64,000 nt of DNA from Agitococcus lubricus. Lineage in GTDB: Bacteria > Pseudomonadota > Gammaproteobacteria > Pseudomonadales > Moraxellaceae. Position numbers and translations under genes: made by a program. The notes below the pieces were generated by a model that saw only the letters and a program-made list of their open reading frames with translations, was not told where the DNA came from and did not search any database. Below are positions 9,783-20,259 of this stretch, piece after piece (the first letter of the stretch is position 1; each line of letters starts with the position of its first letter). The stretch spans positions 1-64,000 of the forward strand of contig NZ_QAON01000011.1 in NCBI RefSeq assembly GCF_003051055.1. Reading direction: 5' to 3'.

Positions 9783-11081
9783 TTAATGTAATTTCAGGGT
9801 TGGGCTTGCATTTTTACTGAGTTGGTCTTTGCCCCATAATAACAGGGTTCTAAATAAGCCGTGGAGGGCATATTGATGCATACGATACAGCATGACATAC
9901 ATTAAACGCGCAATACGACCTTTGACATGAATATTTCCTACCAAGTTACCGACGCTGCTGCCTTCACTGAGTGAAATCAAGGAACCAAAGTCATTGTATT
10001 GATAATCAGGCAGTGCTTTGCCTTGAATATGTGCAGTTAATGCCTTGACTAAATAATTGGCTTGTTGGTGTGCAGTTTGCGCGCGCGGCGGGACGGGGCG
10101 CTCCATATTGGCCAACGTACAAGAAGCACAATCACCAAACGCAAAAATATGGCTATCGCGGGTTGTTTGAAGGGTTTTTGTCACTACGAGTTGATTGATG
10201 CGATTGGTTTCTAAACCTGCAATGCCTTGTAAAAAGTCAGGTGCTTTAATCCCCGCAGACCATACTTTAAGGTCGGCAGGAATACGCGTGCCATCAGCAC
10301 ATTCAATATGATGTGCATGAATCGCTTGTACTTTGGTACGTGTTAAGACGTGAATGCCTTTACGTTTTAATTGGCTTTCGGCAGCGGCAGAAACAGCCTC
10401 AGGTAAGACAGGTAATACGCGGTCAGCTGCTTCAATCAAGGTGATTTTAACATGTTGTGGCTGAATATCATCTAAACCATAACGGGCAAACTCATGGCTG
10501 GCATGATGTAATTCGGCTGCCAATTCAACGCCTGTTGCCCCTGCACCAATAATCGCCACATTTAGTTCTGGGGGTAAAGACGTATTGGCAGGTAGGGCAT
10601 GTGCCTGTAAGTACATATTCAAAAATTGTTGTTGAAAGCGGTCTGCTTGTGCACGCGAATCTAAAAACATGCAGTTATCACGCGCACCTGTCGTGCCAAA
10701 ATCATTAGCCGTAGAGCCAATTGCAATCACGAGGGTGTCATAGGTAATATGACGTGCAGGCGCGACTTCTTGACCCATATCATCTAATAAGGGGGCGAGC
10801 ATAATCCTTTTTTGCTCCCGATTGATAGCCGTCATTCGCCCTAATTGAAAGTCAAAATGATGTTTGACGCTGTGCGCAAAATAATTCAGTTCATCTTCAA
10901 ATGAGTTTAACGTTCCCGCAGCAACTTCGTGTAAGAGAGGCTTCCAAATATGGGTTAAATGCGCATCAACAAGCGTAATTTTGGCTTGTTTGCGTTTGCC
11001 TAATTTATGTCCTAGCTGTGTCGCTAACCCTAAACCTCCTGCGCCACCACCTACAATGACGATATGATGAAGTGTATTCAT
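9783..11081 (-). CDS. ndh: NADH dehydrogenase type II
   Basis: A 432-aa flavoprotein with an N-terminal FAD-binding GGGAGGLGLA motif at about residues 10-19 and a second Rossmann motif, IIGAGATGVELAAEL, for NADH. A late VWSAGIKAP and an FAFGDCAS segment complete the pattern of NDH-2. It oxidises NADH and passes electrons to quinone at the inner membrane without pumping protons. The ATG at 11081 is chosen because GAGG precedes it and homologues start here; an upstream ATG at 11105 would add only eight hydrophobic residues. It stands alone on the minus strand. Confidence 0.94.
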   Translation of the reverse strand: MNTLHHIVIVGGGAGGLGLATQLGHKLGKRKQAKITLVDAHLTHIWKPLLHEVAAGTLNSFEDELNYFAHSVKHHFDFQLGRMTAINREQKRIMLAPLLDDMGQEVAPARHITYDTLVIAIGSTANDFGTTGARDNCMFLDSRAQADRFQQQFLNMYLQAHALPANTSLPPELNVAIIGAGATGVELAAELHHASHEFARYGLDDIQPQHVKITLIEAADRVLPVLPEAVSAAAESQLKRKGIHVLTRTKVQAIHAHHIECADGTRIPADLKVWSAGIKAPDFLQGIAGLETNRINQLVVTKTLQTTRDSHIFAFGDCASCTLANMERPVPPRAQTAHQQANYLVKALTAHIQGKALPDYQYNDFGSLISLSEGSSVGNLVGNIHVKGRIARLMYVMLYRMHQYALHGLFRTLLLWGKDQLSKNASPTLKLH

Positions 11082-11360
11082 AATGACCTCAAAAAATAAA
11101 AACAATCACAACAACACACGCGCGGGCTTGCATTGATGTCATGGCTTTTGAAGGTATTGCGTACGAGGTCAGTCACAGAGAAATACGCAAGACGTATGCC
11201 TAATTTACACATTGTAACGAAACGAGTAAAAAAAGCCTAGCTTGGCATGGTGTGTTAGAAAAAGGATGTAGAGGAAAAGTACAGAGATAAAATTAAAAAG
11301 TTGACGTTTATCAATTACTTATAGCTAAAACGTCAACTGATATACTAACTGCTGGATTGT

Positions 11361-12299
11361 TTAAGAGACGGTCATTAACCAAGATAACAAGTCATAACGG
11401 ACTTCATTAGCATTGCTTTCATGTAAAATAGCATGCCTTGCTTCGGGATACAGTTTGAGGCTTAAAACAGCTTTTGTATGTTTTTGATACATGGCCGCCA
11501 ATTTTTGTACCCCTTTGCCCATGTGGCCTACAGGGTCAGCACGGCCTGCAAACAAATAAATGGGTAACCCGTCGCTGGTTTTAGCCATGTTTTTGGGTTG
11601 ATAAATCGTGGCTAAGGTACTTAAAAAGTCACGCCAGTAGCTGTTGGCTAATTTGAAGCCGCACAGAGGGTCGGCAACATATTTATCGACAAAATGTGAG
11701 TCACGTGATAACCAGTCGAAATCGGTACGCTGAGGTTTGAATGTTTTAGCAAATTTGCCAAAACCTAAAGCATGAATAATGGGACTACGGCCATTACTTC
11801 CTTGTCTTACACACTCTAAGGCCGCCAATTTAACTGAGCTTTTGGTAAACCAAGGTGCTAAATAATCAGAGCCTGATAGCGCTAAGGCTTGAATGGCTTT
11901 GGGATGTGCTTGTATAAAGGCTTGGCTAATAAATGAACCCATACTGTGAGCAACAATAATCACAGAGGTTTTTTGATAAGTGGCCTTAATCCAATTATGC
12001 AATAACGCCATATCTTGCAAAATACCTTGCCAATGTTGATGACGGCTGACATTGCCCAACGGCGTGTCGGCAACGGCTAAACCATGACAACGATGGTCGT
12101 GTGCTAAAACAGCATAACCATATTGATTTAAGAAAGCTGCGATATCATCATAATTACCACTGTGTTCGGCCATACCATGTACTAAATGGATAACAGCACG
12201 TGGTTTACTCACAGGCCAATGACGAACAGGAATTTTATGCCCATCAGGTGTTGGTAAATATAATAGCGTTGCGTCAGGGCTAAGATTCGGGTTATTCAT
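11361..12299 (-). CDS. Alpha/beta hydrolase, lysophospholipase (PldB-like)
   Basis: A 312-aa serine hydrolase of the S33/Hydrolase_4 family. The oxyanion region LVHGMAEHSGNYDDIAAFL is typical of lysophospholipase L2 and monoacylglycerol lipases, and the nucleophile elbow is AHSMGSF. Asp of FAGRADPVGHMGKG and His of EARHAILHE complete the triad. No signal peptide is seen, so it probably works at the inner face of the membrane on lysolipids or monoglycerides. The exact substrate cannot be read from sequence. It is divergent from the M61 peptidase gene, with about 110 bp between. Confidence 0.88.
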   Translation of the reverse strand: MNNPNLSPDATLLYLPTPDGHKIPVRHWPVSKPRAVIHLVHGMAEHSGNYDDIAAFLNQYGYAVLAHDHRCHGLAVADTPLGNVSRHQHWQGILQDMALLHNWIKATYQKTSVIIVAHSMGSFISQAFIQAHPKAIQALALSGSDYLAPWFTKSSVKLAALECVRQGSNGRSPIIHALGFGKFAKTFKPQRTDFDWLSRDSHFVDKYVADPLCGFKLANSYWRDFLSTLATIYQPKNMAKTSDGLPIYLFAGRADPVGHMGKGVQKLAAMYQKHTKAVLSLKLYPEARHAILHESNANEVRYDLLSWLMTVS

Positions 12300-12408
12300 T
12301 CACTCGCAGTCCTAAATATATTTATATACGTATTAGCGCTTGTTGATAATTGGCAGTAAATGGCCGTGCATTCAACAGCATCGAAATTGATTAAGGTTGA
12401 CCAAACAT

Positions 12409-14187
12409 ATGAAGCCTATTGCATGTCATTACACCGTTTCAGCAAATCATCCCAGTAACCATTTTTTTCAAATTAGGCTGATTATCACCAAGCCCAATCC
12501 TTTGGGGCAAATTCTCTGGCTACCTAATTGGATTTTAGGTAGTTATATGATACGAGATTTTGCGCGCCATATTGTGAGTGTAAGTGCCCAGACAACGCAA
12601 GGCTTGTTATTAGATGTCAAAAAATTAACAAAAAATCAATGGCAGGTTGAAGCACATGCAGGTGAGTTGGTGATTGATTACCGTGTTTATGCTTGGGACT
12701 TATCGGTACGGGGGGCACATTTAGACCAAACACACGGCTATTTTAATGGAACTTGTTTGTTATTGGCCGCAGAGGGATTGGAGCAAGAGGGGCACCTCCT
12801 TAGCTTAGTTAAACCCATGAATGTGGGAGATTGGCAAGTAGCGACCAGTTTAGAACCAGTCCATATCAACAAGCAGGGATTTGGTGACTATTATGCTGAC
12901 GATTATTTGACACTGGTTGACCATCCCGTCGAGATGGCGGACTTCACTTCTTTAGACTTTCGTAGTGCCAATACGCCACATCGTCTAGTGATTACAGGTA
13001 AGCATCGCACCGATATGCAGCGCTTAGCGCAAGATTTACAGGCTATTTGCCAAACGGTGATTGCGTTTTGGGGAGACGACGTACCGCCTTTCAAGCAATA
13101 TTTGTTTCAAGTGATGGCAGTAGGTAACGGTTACGGTGGCTTAGAACATCGAAGTTCAACCAGTTTATTATGTTCGCGCGACGACTTGCCATTAGTCACT
13201 GAGCCAAAAGATAAACTCAGTGATAAATACAAAACATTTTTAGGCTTATGCAGTCATGAATATTTTCACTCATGGCTAGTGAAACGTATACAGCCCGACG
13301 TATTAGTAACGCCCAATTTACATCAAGAAAATTACACCGAATTACTGTGGGTATTTGAAGGTTTTACCTCCTATTATGATGATTTACTGCTCCTCAGAGC
13401 AGGTGTCATTCAGCCTGCCGAGTATTTGGAGCTATTAGCACAAACCATTACCAGACATCTCAAAACATTAGGTAGACACCATCAAAGTGTTACGGAGTCC
13501 AGTTTTGATGCGTGGACAAAATATTATAAACAAGACGAAAATACGCCCAATAGTGTTGTCAGTTATTATGTCAAAGGGGCATTAGTCGCCTTATGTATAG
13601 ACCTTAAACTCAGACAATTAAGTCATAACACGGCCAGTTTAGACCATGTGATGCGTTTATTGTGGCAACAATACGGTAAAACAGGGATTGGCGTGACGAA
13701 TGACACCGTGCAACAACTTTGTCAGCAATGTGTTTCTGAAGATTTATCCGCTTTTTGGCAACACTGTTTGTACAGTACCCAAGAGTTACCTTTTGCAGAG
13801 TTGTTAGCTCGGCAAGGCATTGAGCTGGAGCTCAAATATGATAATCAAAAAACGCAAGCCAGTGCCAGCTTGGGCGTTCGAGGGCAAGCAGCAGAAGGAG
13901 GATATCAATTGCAACACGTCTATTTAGGTGGGGCAGCAGACAGTGCAGGCTTATCGGCTGGTGATGTGATTATCGCCATAGATGGTCTAAAAGTCAGCGC
14001 TCAGTGCGAAAAACATATTGCCACTTATGCGATTGGTGATACCCTTAGCGTGCATTATTTTAGACGTGACGAGCTGATGAGTTGTCAAGTACAACTGAAA
14101 GCAAGTATCGCTGATGTGTGTAGTTTACGTGCAAAGAGCACAACACAAGATAGTTTATTACAACAACAATGGCTGTTTGGCCAGTAA
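12409..14187 (+). CDS. M61 family metallopeptidase with PDZ domain
   Basis: About 592 aa. The N-terminal domain begins KPIACHYTVSANHPSNHFFQIRL, and the M1/M61-type catalytic domain has HEYFH (zinc ligands His283 and His287, catalytic Glu284) with the downstream Glu in WVFEGFTSYYDDL. A C-terminal PDZ domain reads VYLGGAADSAGLSAGDVIIAIDGLKV (about residues 505-530). Relatives are glycyl aminopeptidases. No signal peptide is clear, so it is likely cytoplasmic. The ATG at 12409 has AAGG upstream; the in-frame TTG at 12397 has none. Confidence 0.9.
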   Translation: MKPIACHYTVSANHPSNHFFQIRLIITKPNPLGQILWLPNWILGSYMIRDFARHIVSVSAQTTQGLLLDVKKLTKNQWQVEAHAGELVIDYRVYAWDLSVRGAHLDQTHGYFNGTCLLLAAEGLEQEGHLLSLVKPMNVGDWQVATSLEPVHINKQGFGDYYADDYLTLVDHPVEMADFTSLDFRSANTPHRLVITGKHRTDMQRLAQDLQAICQTVIAFWGDDVPPFKQYLFQVMAVGNGYGGLEHRSSTSLLCSRDDLPLVTEPKDKLSDKYKTFLGLCSHEYFHSWLVKRIQPDVLVTPNLHQENYTELLWVFEGFTSYYDDLLLLRAGVIQPAEYLELLAQTITRHLKTLGRHHQSVTESSFDAWTKYYKQDENTPNSVVSYYVKGALVALCIDLKLRQLSHNTASLDHVMRLLWQQYGKTGIGVTNDTVQQLCQQCVSEDLSAFWQHCLYSTQELPFAELLARQGIELELKYDNQKTQASASLGVRGQAAEGGYQLQHVYLGGAADSAGLSAGDVIIAIDGLKVSAQCEKHIATYAIGDTLSVHYFRRDELMSCQVQLKASIADVCSLRAKSTTQDSLLQQQWLFGQ

Positions 14188-14225
14188 AGCAATAACAACA
14201 GCCTTTGGGATAAACGCTCAAAGGC

Positions 14226-14383
14226 TAGGGTCTGTTGACGTTTTGATTGTGGTTGCGTTAAGAATCGTCTCATACGGTGTGACAAAACTGGCCAATAGAC
14301 TCACTATCCGCTGCGTTTTGTGCCTTGTCTGAGGCGATTTTTATCAGCAACGCGGCTCATACCTAACACGTCAACAGACCCTA
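14226..14383. repeat. MITE-like element, short form
   Basis: A 158-bp element bounded by perfect 15-bp inverted repeats, TAGGGTCTGTTGACG (14226-14240) and CGTCAACAGACCCTA (14369-14383). It has no coding capacity. Compared with the copies at 44434 and 56215 it lacks an internal piece of about 100 bp. TA dinucleotides at both outer ends could be part of the repeat or a target duplication. It ends about 60 bp before the fadD start, so it may influence fadD transcription. Confidence 0.8.
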
Positions 14384-14443
14384 ATAATGATAAAAATAAA
14401 AAACGGACCATTTGCCGTTAAAAAAGATAACAGGAGTGAGTTG

Positions 14444-16105
14444 ATGGATTACCAAGATTTTTGGCAGGGAAAATATCCAGACTGTATTGCAAGAAACATA
14501 GATACCAATATTTATCCAACCTTACTTGATTTATTTAAAGATGCTTGTCGTAAATATGCCAATAAACCTGCCTTTTCTAATATGGGGCGTACACTCACCT
14601 TTGCCGAATTAGATAAATACAGCGCGACATTTGCCACATGGTTACAACAAAACACGGAGCTACACATCGGTGACCGTATCGCTATTCAGTTGCCTAATGT
14701 CTTGCAGTATCCGATTGCAGTATTTGGTGCTCTGCGTGCAGGCTTGGTGGTGGTCAATACAAATCCCTTATATACAGCGCGCGAAATGGAGCATCAATTC
14801 AAAGATGCGGGATGTAAAGCCTTATTAACGCTCGCTAATTTCGCCCATTTAGTACAAGAGGTATTGCCCCGTACAGGCATTCGTTATGTCATGATTAGCG
14901 AAATCGCCGACATGATGCCATTGCCTAAACGTCTGATGATGAATAGTGTGGTCAAATACCTTAAAAGAAAGGTTCCCGCCTATAATTTGCCCGACGCCAT
15001 TCCTTTTACGCAGATGATGAGCGCTAACCCAAATAAATTACAAGAAGCCAGCCCCAAACCCGAAGATATTGCCGTTTTACAATACACAGGTGGCACAACG
15101 GGGATTGCCAAAGGCGCGATGCTAACACATAAAAGTATTACCAGTAATATGGTACAAACGCATGCTTTTTTAGCAACTGTACTTGAGACAGGGCGCGAAA
15201 CGATGGTGTGTCCCTTGCCGCTGTACCATATTTTTGCGTTTGGTGTCTCTTGTATTGGCATGATTATGGGCATGCATACGCTGCTTATCACCAATCCGCG
15301 TGATATTAAGGGATTTATCCAAGAGTTAAAAACATGGCCATTCACTGCCATCATGGGGTTAAATACCTTATTTGTGGCCTTGATGAATCATCCCGAATTC
15401 AAAAAGTTAGATTTTTCTAGGCTAAAACTGACGATTGCGGGAGGGATGGCGATGCAACAGCAAGTTGCCCTAGATTGGGAAAAATTAACCAACTGTCCTG
15501 TTTGTGAAGGTTATGGGATGACCGAGTCCTCACCCGTCATTAGCTTAAACCCGCCTAACGCGATTCAAATAGGTACGATTGGCTTACCCACCCCCAATAC
15601 AGAAGTACGGATTGTCAATGAAGAGGGGCAGGATATGCCGATTGGTGAAGCGGGTGAGTTATGGGCACGTGGCCCCCAGTTAATGAAAGGGTATTGGCAA
15701 CGGGCGCAAGCGACGGCTGAGACGATGACGGTAGATGGCTGGCTAAAAACGGGTGATATCGCCATGATACAGCCTGACGGTTATATTAAAATTGTCGACC
15801 GCAAAAAAGATATGATTTTAGTGTCAGGATTTAATGTGTATCCTAATGAAATTGAGGAAATCGCCGCAGCGCATGCAGGGGTGTTAGAAAGTGCAGCCGT
15901 AGGCATGCCTGACCAAAAATCAGGGGAAGTCGTGAAGTTGTTTGTTGTCAAAAAAGACCCTGAGTTAACCGAAGAAAGCCTGATGATTCACTTAAAAACA
16001 GGATTAACGGCTTATAAATTACCGCGTAGTATCGTTTTTAAGGACGAATTGCCTAAATCGCCTGTGGGCAAGATTTTGCGTCGTGAATTAAGAGATAAGG
16101 TATAA
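14444..16105 (+). CDS. fadD: Long-chain fatty acid-CoA ligase
   Basis: A 553-aa adenylate-forming enzyme. The AMP-binding motif is YTGGTTGIAKGAMLTHK, with the later motifs GYGMTESSP, WLKTGDIA and DRKKDMILVSGFNVYPNEIE; the C-terminal catalytic lysine lies in SPVGKILRREL. The order and length match E. coli FadD (561 aa), including NMGRTLTF and RAGLVVVNTNPLYTAREMEHQ. It activates long-chain fatty acids to acyl-CoA for beta-oxidation or lipid synthesis, at the membrane. I chose the ATG at 14444 behind AGGAG; an earlier in-frame ATG at 14387 lies at the edge of the repeat and lacks a ribosome site. Confidence 0.95.
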   Translation: MDYQDFWQGKYPDCIARNIDTNIYPTLLDLFKDACRKYANKPAFSNMGRTLTFAELDKYSATFATWLQQNTELHIGDRIAIQLPNVLQYPIAVFGALRAGLVVVNTNPLYTAREMEHQFKDAGCKALLTLANFAHLVQEVLPRTGIRYVMISEIADMMPLPKRLMMNSVVKYLKRKVPAYNLPDAIPFTQMMSANPNKLQEASPKPEDIAVLQYTGGTTGIAKGAMLTHKSITSNMVQTHAFLATVLETGRETMVCPLPLYHIFAFGVSCIGMIMGMHTLLITNPRDIKGFIQELKTWPFTAIMGLNTLFVALMNHPEFKKLDFSRLKLTIAGGMAMQQQVALDWEKLTNCPVCEGYGMTESSPVISLNPPNAIQIGTIGLPTPNTEVRIVNEEGQDMPIGEAGELWARGPQLMKGYWQRAQATAETMTVDGWLKTGDIAMIQPDGYIKIVDRKKDMILVSGFNVYPNEIEEIAAAHAGVLESAAVGMPDQKSGEVVKLFVVKKDPELTEESLMIHLKTGLTAYKLPRSIVFKDELPKSPVGKILRRELRDKV

Positions 16106-16182
16106 ATAAAATACAGTCGATGGCGAGAGAATGTGCAGCGAGATAACAAAAAGTCTTTGTGCTGTAAGCCATTTTTTAATTT

Positions 16183-16216
16183 AAGGCTCTGTAGAATTGG
16201 CTACAGGAGCCTTTTT
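16183..16216 (+). terminator. Intrinsic terminator of fadD
   Basis: AAGGCTC-TGTAG (16183-16194) pairs with CTACA-GGAGCCTT (16201-16213) with one bulged base, followed by a T-run. Confidence 0.8.
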
Positions 16217-16265
16217 TCTCTTACAATAGCGGTTTTTAGCCATTAGGCATTGCTGATAGCTTGTT

Positions 16266-19200
16266 ATGCACAAAACCGAATTCTTCCCAATACTGAATCA
16301 ATGCCTCACCCAAGACCGTCCACGTTTTATTAGTCGTTGGCAGCGTTTACGTACCACACCTGAAGACAAAAAAGCTGCCGCGATTGCCCAGTTGCAGCAA
16401 CAGTTACAACAATCTCAACAAGCAGTGGCGCAACGTCAACAGGCTTTGCCCGCAGTGACATTAAATGAAGATTTACCTGTTAGCCAACGTGCGCAAGAAA
16501 TTATTGACGCGATTCAACAACATCAAGTGGTGGTTTTAGCTGGCGAAACAGGTTCAGGCAAAACCACGCAATTACCCAAATTATGTTTATTGGCAGGGCG
16601 TGGTGTGTATGGCTTCATTGGTCATACCCAACCCAGACGTTTAGCGGCGCGGAGTGTGGCAGCCCGTATTGCCGAAGAATTAAATTCCCCATTGGGCGAG
16701 GTCGTTGGTTATAAAGTTCGTTTTAATGAAGCCTGTAAAGCGGAATCGTATATTAAATTAATGACGGACGGTATTTTATTGGCGGAATTAGCCAATGACC
16801 GTTATCTAAACGCTTATGACACGTTAATTATTGACGAAGCGCATGAGCGCAGCCTAAATATTGACTTTTTATTAGGTTATTTGCGGCAGTTATTGGCCAA
16901 GCGTCCTGATTTAAAAGTGATTATTACTTCCGCGACGTTGGATGTTGAGCGGTTTAGTCGTCATTTTAATGGTGCGCCGATTATTCAAGTCGAAGGGCGT
17001 ACCTTTCCAGTTGAAGTGCGTTATCGGCCAATTGCTGAAGAAAGCGTACAATCGGACGAAGATGAAGGCTTTGAACTACTCGAAGAGGCCATGCCTAGAG
17101 CGGTAGTAGCAGCTGTAGAAGAGTGTATTGAACACTCACGCCAACACGGTCGAGCAGGCAGTGGCGATATTTTGGTGTTTGCTAGCACCGAACGTGAAAT
17201 TCGCGATTTAGCCGATACCTTACGTAAATATGGCCCACCACATACCGAAATTTTGCCCTTATATGCACGTTTATCGCTTAACGAGCAACAACGTATTTTT
17301 CATCCGACAGGCAAAGGCCGACGGATTATTATTGCCACTAACGTCGCTGAAACTTCGTTAACTGTGCCTAATATTCATTATGTCATTGATAACGGTTTTG
17401 CACGGATTAGTCGTTACTCTTACCGTTCACGAGTACAGAGGTTACCCATCGAAGCCGTTGCCCAAGCGGCAGCCAATCAACGTAAAGGCCGTTGTGGACG
17501 GATTGCCGCAGGCGTTTGTATTCGTCTGTATAGTGAAGAAGATTTTAACAGTCGGCCAGAATTTACCGAACCCGAAATTCGCCGTACTCACTTAGCCGCC
17601 GTTATTTTGCAAATGAATGTCTTGGGCTTGGGGAATATTAGCGAGTTTCCCTTTATTGAGCCGCCCGATAGTCGTTTTATTAATGATGGTGTACGAGTTT
17701 TAGAAGAATTAGGTGCATTAGACAAACAACAAAAAATCACACCTTTAGGCCAACAACTGAGTCGTTTTCCTTTAGACCCGCGTTTGGCTAGGATGTTAGT
17801 CGCGGCTGCCCATAGTGCTTGTTTAGACGAAGTATTAATTATTGTCAGTGCCTTGGGTAGCCAAGACCCGCGTGAGCGTCCGCCTGAAAAACAAATGCAG
17901 GCTGACCAAAAACATGCCTTATTCAAAGACAAAGACTCCGACTTTTTGTTTTATGTCAATTTATGGCGTGCCTTTGAGGAAGCGCGTACCGAGTTAAGCG
18001 AAAATCAACGTAAACAATGGATTAAAAGCCATTTCTTATCGTATTTGCGCATGCGTGAATGGCGAGAAACTCATCATCAATTAGTCTTAGTGTGTAAAGA
18101 TTTAGGCTTACAACGCAACAGTGAGCCAGCCACCTACGAAGTCGTACATCGGGCTTTATTGACAGGCTTACTTTCGTCTATTGCCCATAAAAATGATGAT
18201 AAAGAGTATTTGGCCGCGCGCAATCAAAAAGCCAAAGTATTTCCTGCTTCTGCTTTACATAAAAAGTCTGTGCCGTGGTTAATGGCCGCTGAAATTGTCG
18301 AAACCAGCCAAGTGTTTTTGCGTACCAATGCCAAAATTGAGCCTGAATGGATTGAACAAGAAGCGAAACATTTATTAAAACACCATGTCTATGAACCGCA
18401 TTGGGAAAAAAATGCAGGTAAAGTGGTGGCTTATGAGCAGTTGTCTTTGTTTGGTTTGGTGATTAATCCCAAACGTAAATTAAATTATGAAACGATTAAT
18501 GCTAAAGAGGCACATGAGATTTTTATTCGTCGAGCCTTAGTGGAAGGAGACATCAATCTCAATGCGCCTTTCTTTAAGTATAACATGAACTTAGTTGAAG
18601 AAATTATTGATATTGAAGACAAATTACGTCGGCGAGATATCTTGGTTGACGATGAGGTTTTGTATCAGTTTTATGCCAGTGTGATTCCTGAGACGGTAGC
18701 TAACCTTCGCACCTTTGAAGGCTGGCGACGCGAGGCAGAACGAAAAAACCCACAGATATTATTCTGCCAAACTGAATTATTGATGACACAAGAGCAGTTG
18801 GCTTGCCAGCACCAATATCCCGATACGTTGGCTATCAACGGTTTGGTTTTACCCTTACGATATAAATTTGACCCGAGTGCTGACGATGATGGGGTGACTC
18901 TACGTGTCCCTCATGCGGTACTGAGTCAAATAGACGACGCCGCATTATCGTGGTTGATTCCCTCATTACTGACAGAGAAAGTAGAGGGCTTACTCAAGGG
19001 CTTACCCAAAGCGATTCGCCGTCAATTAGTCCCGATTCCCGATACAGTGAAATGGTTGATGCAGGATTTATCCCCGCAAGTAGGGCAAAGTTTGAGTCAG
19101 GCTATTCATCAGCGTTTATACACTAAAGGCTTGAGAATTAGCAAAGAGGACTGGCTGGAGAGTGAATTAAACTTAGAAAATTACTGTAAATTTAATATAG

Positions 19201-20147
19201 AAGTCATTGATAATAAATCAAAAATAATTGCAAGCGGTCGTGATATATCGGCCATACGTTTGCAGTTGGCTACTGCTAAAGTGCAGTTGGCTGTTGCCCC
19301 CTCTCAGGCCGCGTTGACACAGTTTCCCCAAGAGATAATTCCTGTTATAGAAAAACCAGTGGCTGGATTACCCACACGCAGTTATGCCGCCTTAGTGCTA
19401 CAACAAGAAGGCGTATTTTTACAATATTTGCCTAATGCTGCGCTGGCAGCTAAAGAGCATGTGCGCGGTACCTTGTTTTTATGGCAACAATTGTGTCAAG
19501 CCGAGATTAAACAATTAAAAAAGAGTATTCCGAATAGTCTCACCATTGATTTTGCGCCATTTGGTTCTAAAGTCCAATTAGAGCAACAAGTTGTGCAAGC
19601 CGTGTTTCGTCAGTTATTTAGCCAACAACCTATTTATACACTCTCTGATTTTAATAAAGAACTGGCAGAAAAAAAGGCGAAGATTTTGTCCGTAGGGCAA
19701 GAGACACTCAAAATAGCCAGTGAGATTTTTAGATTATGGCGAGAACTTAACCAACAAAAACATATATTTAAGCAGCCAATTTTTAAGCCTGCACTGGATG
19801 ATATGGAAAAACAATTAAATGCCTTGCAAGCAGGGCAATTTTTAGGTGAAATTGCCCCCTCGCGCTGGCGTGAATACCCGCGTTATCTAAAAGGCTTGCA
19901 AGTACGCCTAGAAAGACTGCCAAATAATTTAAATCGTGATAGCCTTGCATGCCAAGAGTTATCGCAGCATTGGCAAGGTGTGCTAGCTAAGCAAGCGCAG
20001 TTAGTCGCGCTCGGTATAGAAAACCCAACATTAGACGAGTATCGTTGGTTGTTAGAAGAGTATCGCATCTCGCTATTTGCACAACCCATGAAAACGGCTG
20101 TTCCTGTGTCTAAGGCGCGTTTAGAGAAATTATGGGCGCAACTATAA
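16266..20147 (+). CDS. hrpA: ATP-dependent RNA helicase HrpA
   Basis: A 1293-aa DEAH-box helicase, close to E. coli HrpA (1300 aa). Helicase motifs appear in order: GETGSGKTTQLPK, TQPRRLAARSVAAR, DEAH at residues 190-193, SAT, NVAETSLTVPN and QRKGRCGRIAAG. The winged-helix/HA2 and OB-fold regions follow, and then the long C-terminal DUF3418 part specific to HrpA. It acts on RNA in the cytoplasm, and in E. coli it helps resolve stalled ribosomes and process mRNA. The start has a weak ribosome site (GATAGCTTGTT). The gene stands alone behind the fadD terminator. Confidence 0.95.
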   Translation: MHKTEFFPILNQCLTQDRPRFISRWQRLRTTPEDKKAAAIAQLQQQLQQSQQAVAQRQQALPAVTLNEDLPVSQRAQEIIDAIQQHQVVVLAGETGSGKTTQLPKLCLLAGRGVYGFIGHTQPRRLAARSVAARIAEELNSPLGEVVGYKVRFNEACKAESYIKLMTDGILLAELANDRYLNAYDTLIIDEAHERSLNIDFLLGYLRQLLAKRPDLKVIITSATLDVERFSRHFNGAPIIQVEGRTFPVEVRYRPIAEESVQSDEDEGFELLEEAMPRAVVAAVEECIEHSRQHGRAGSGDILVFASTEREIRDLADTLRKYGPPHTEILPLYARLSLNEQQRIFHPTGKGRRIIIATNVAETSLTVPNIHYVIDNGFARISRYSYRSRVQRLPIEAVAQAAANQRKGRCGRIAAGVCIRLYSEEDFNSRPEFTEPEIRRTHLAAVILQMNVLGLGNISEFPFIEPPDSRFINDGVRVLEELGALDKQQKITPLGQQLSRFPLDPRLARMLVAAAHSACLDEVLIIVSALGSQDPRERPPEKQMQADQKHALFKDKDSDFLFYVNLWRAFEEARTELSENQRKQWIKSHFLSYLRMREWRETHHQLVLVCKDLGLQRNSEPATYEVVHRALLTGLLSSIAHKNDDKEYLAARNQKAKVFPASALHKKSVPWLMAAEIVETSQVFLRTNAKIEPEWIEQEAKHLLKHHVYEPHWEKNAGKVVAYEQLSLFGLVINPKRKLNYETINAKEAHEIFIRRALVEGDINLNAPFFKYNMNLVEEIIDIEDKLRRRDILVDDEVLYQFYASVIPETVANLRTFEGWRREAERKNPQILFCQTELLMTQEQLACQHQYPDTLAINGLVLPLRYKFDPSADDDGVTLRVPHAVLSQIDDAALSWLIPSLLTEKVEGLLKGLPKAIRRQLVPIPDTVKWLMQDLSPQVGQSLSQAIHQRLYTKGLRISKEDWLESELNLENYCKFNIEVIDNKSKIIASGRDISAIRLQLATAKVQLAVAPSQAALTQFPQEIIPVIEKPVAGLPTRSYAALVLQQEGVFLQYLPNAALAAKEHVRGTLFLWQQLCQAEIKQLKKSIPNSLTIDFAPFGSKVQLEQQVVQAVFRQLFSQQPIYTLSDFNKELAEKKAKILSVGQETLKIASEIFRLWRELNQQKHIFKQPIFKPALDDMEKQLNALQAGQFLGEIAPSRWREYPRYLKGLQVRLERLPNNLNRDSLACQELSQHWQGVLAKQAQLVALGIENPTLDEYRWLLEEYRISLFAQPMKTAVPVSKARLEKLWAQL

Positions 20148-20259
20148 AATCACAGGTGAGCGTGTTCGGTTAGCCAGCATCACATTTTCGGGGTAGTTGC
20201 CTAGGGGCTAAAAAATAGCTCACGCGCTACCTATCTTACGAGTTATACAGGAGCGAAAC

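Noticed and set aside
14387-14443. Longer fadD start at 14387
   Set aside because: The extra 19 residues match no homologue and lack a ribosome site, while AGGAG precedes the ATG at 14444.
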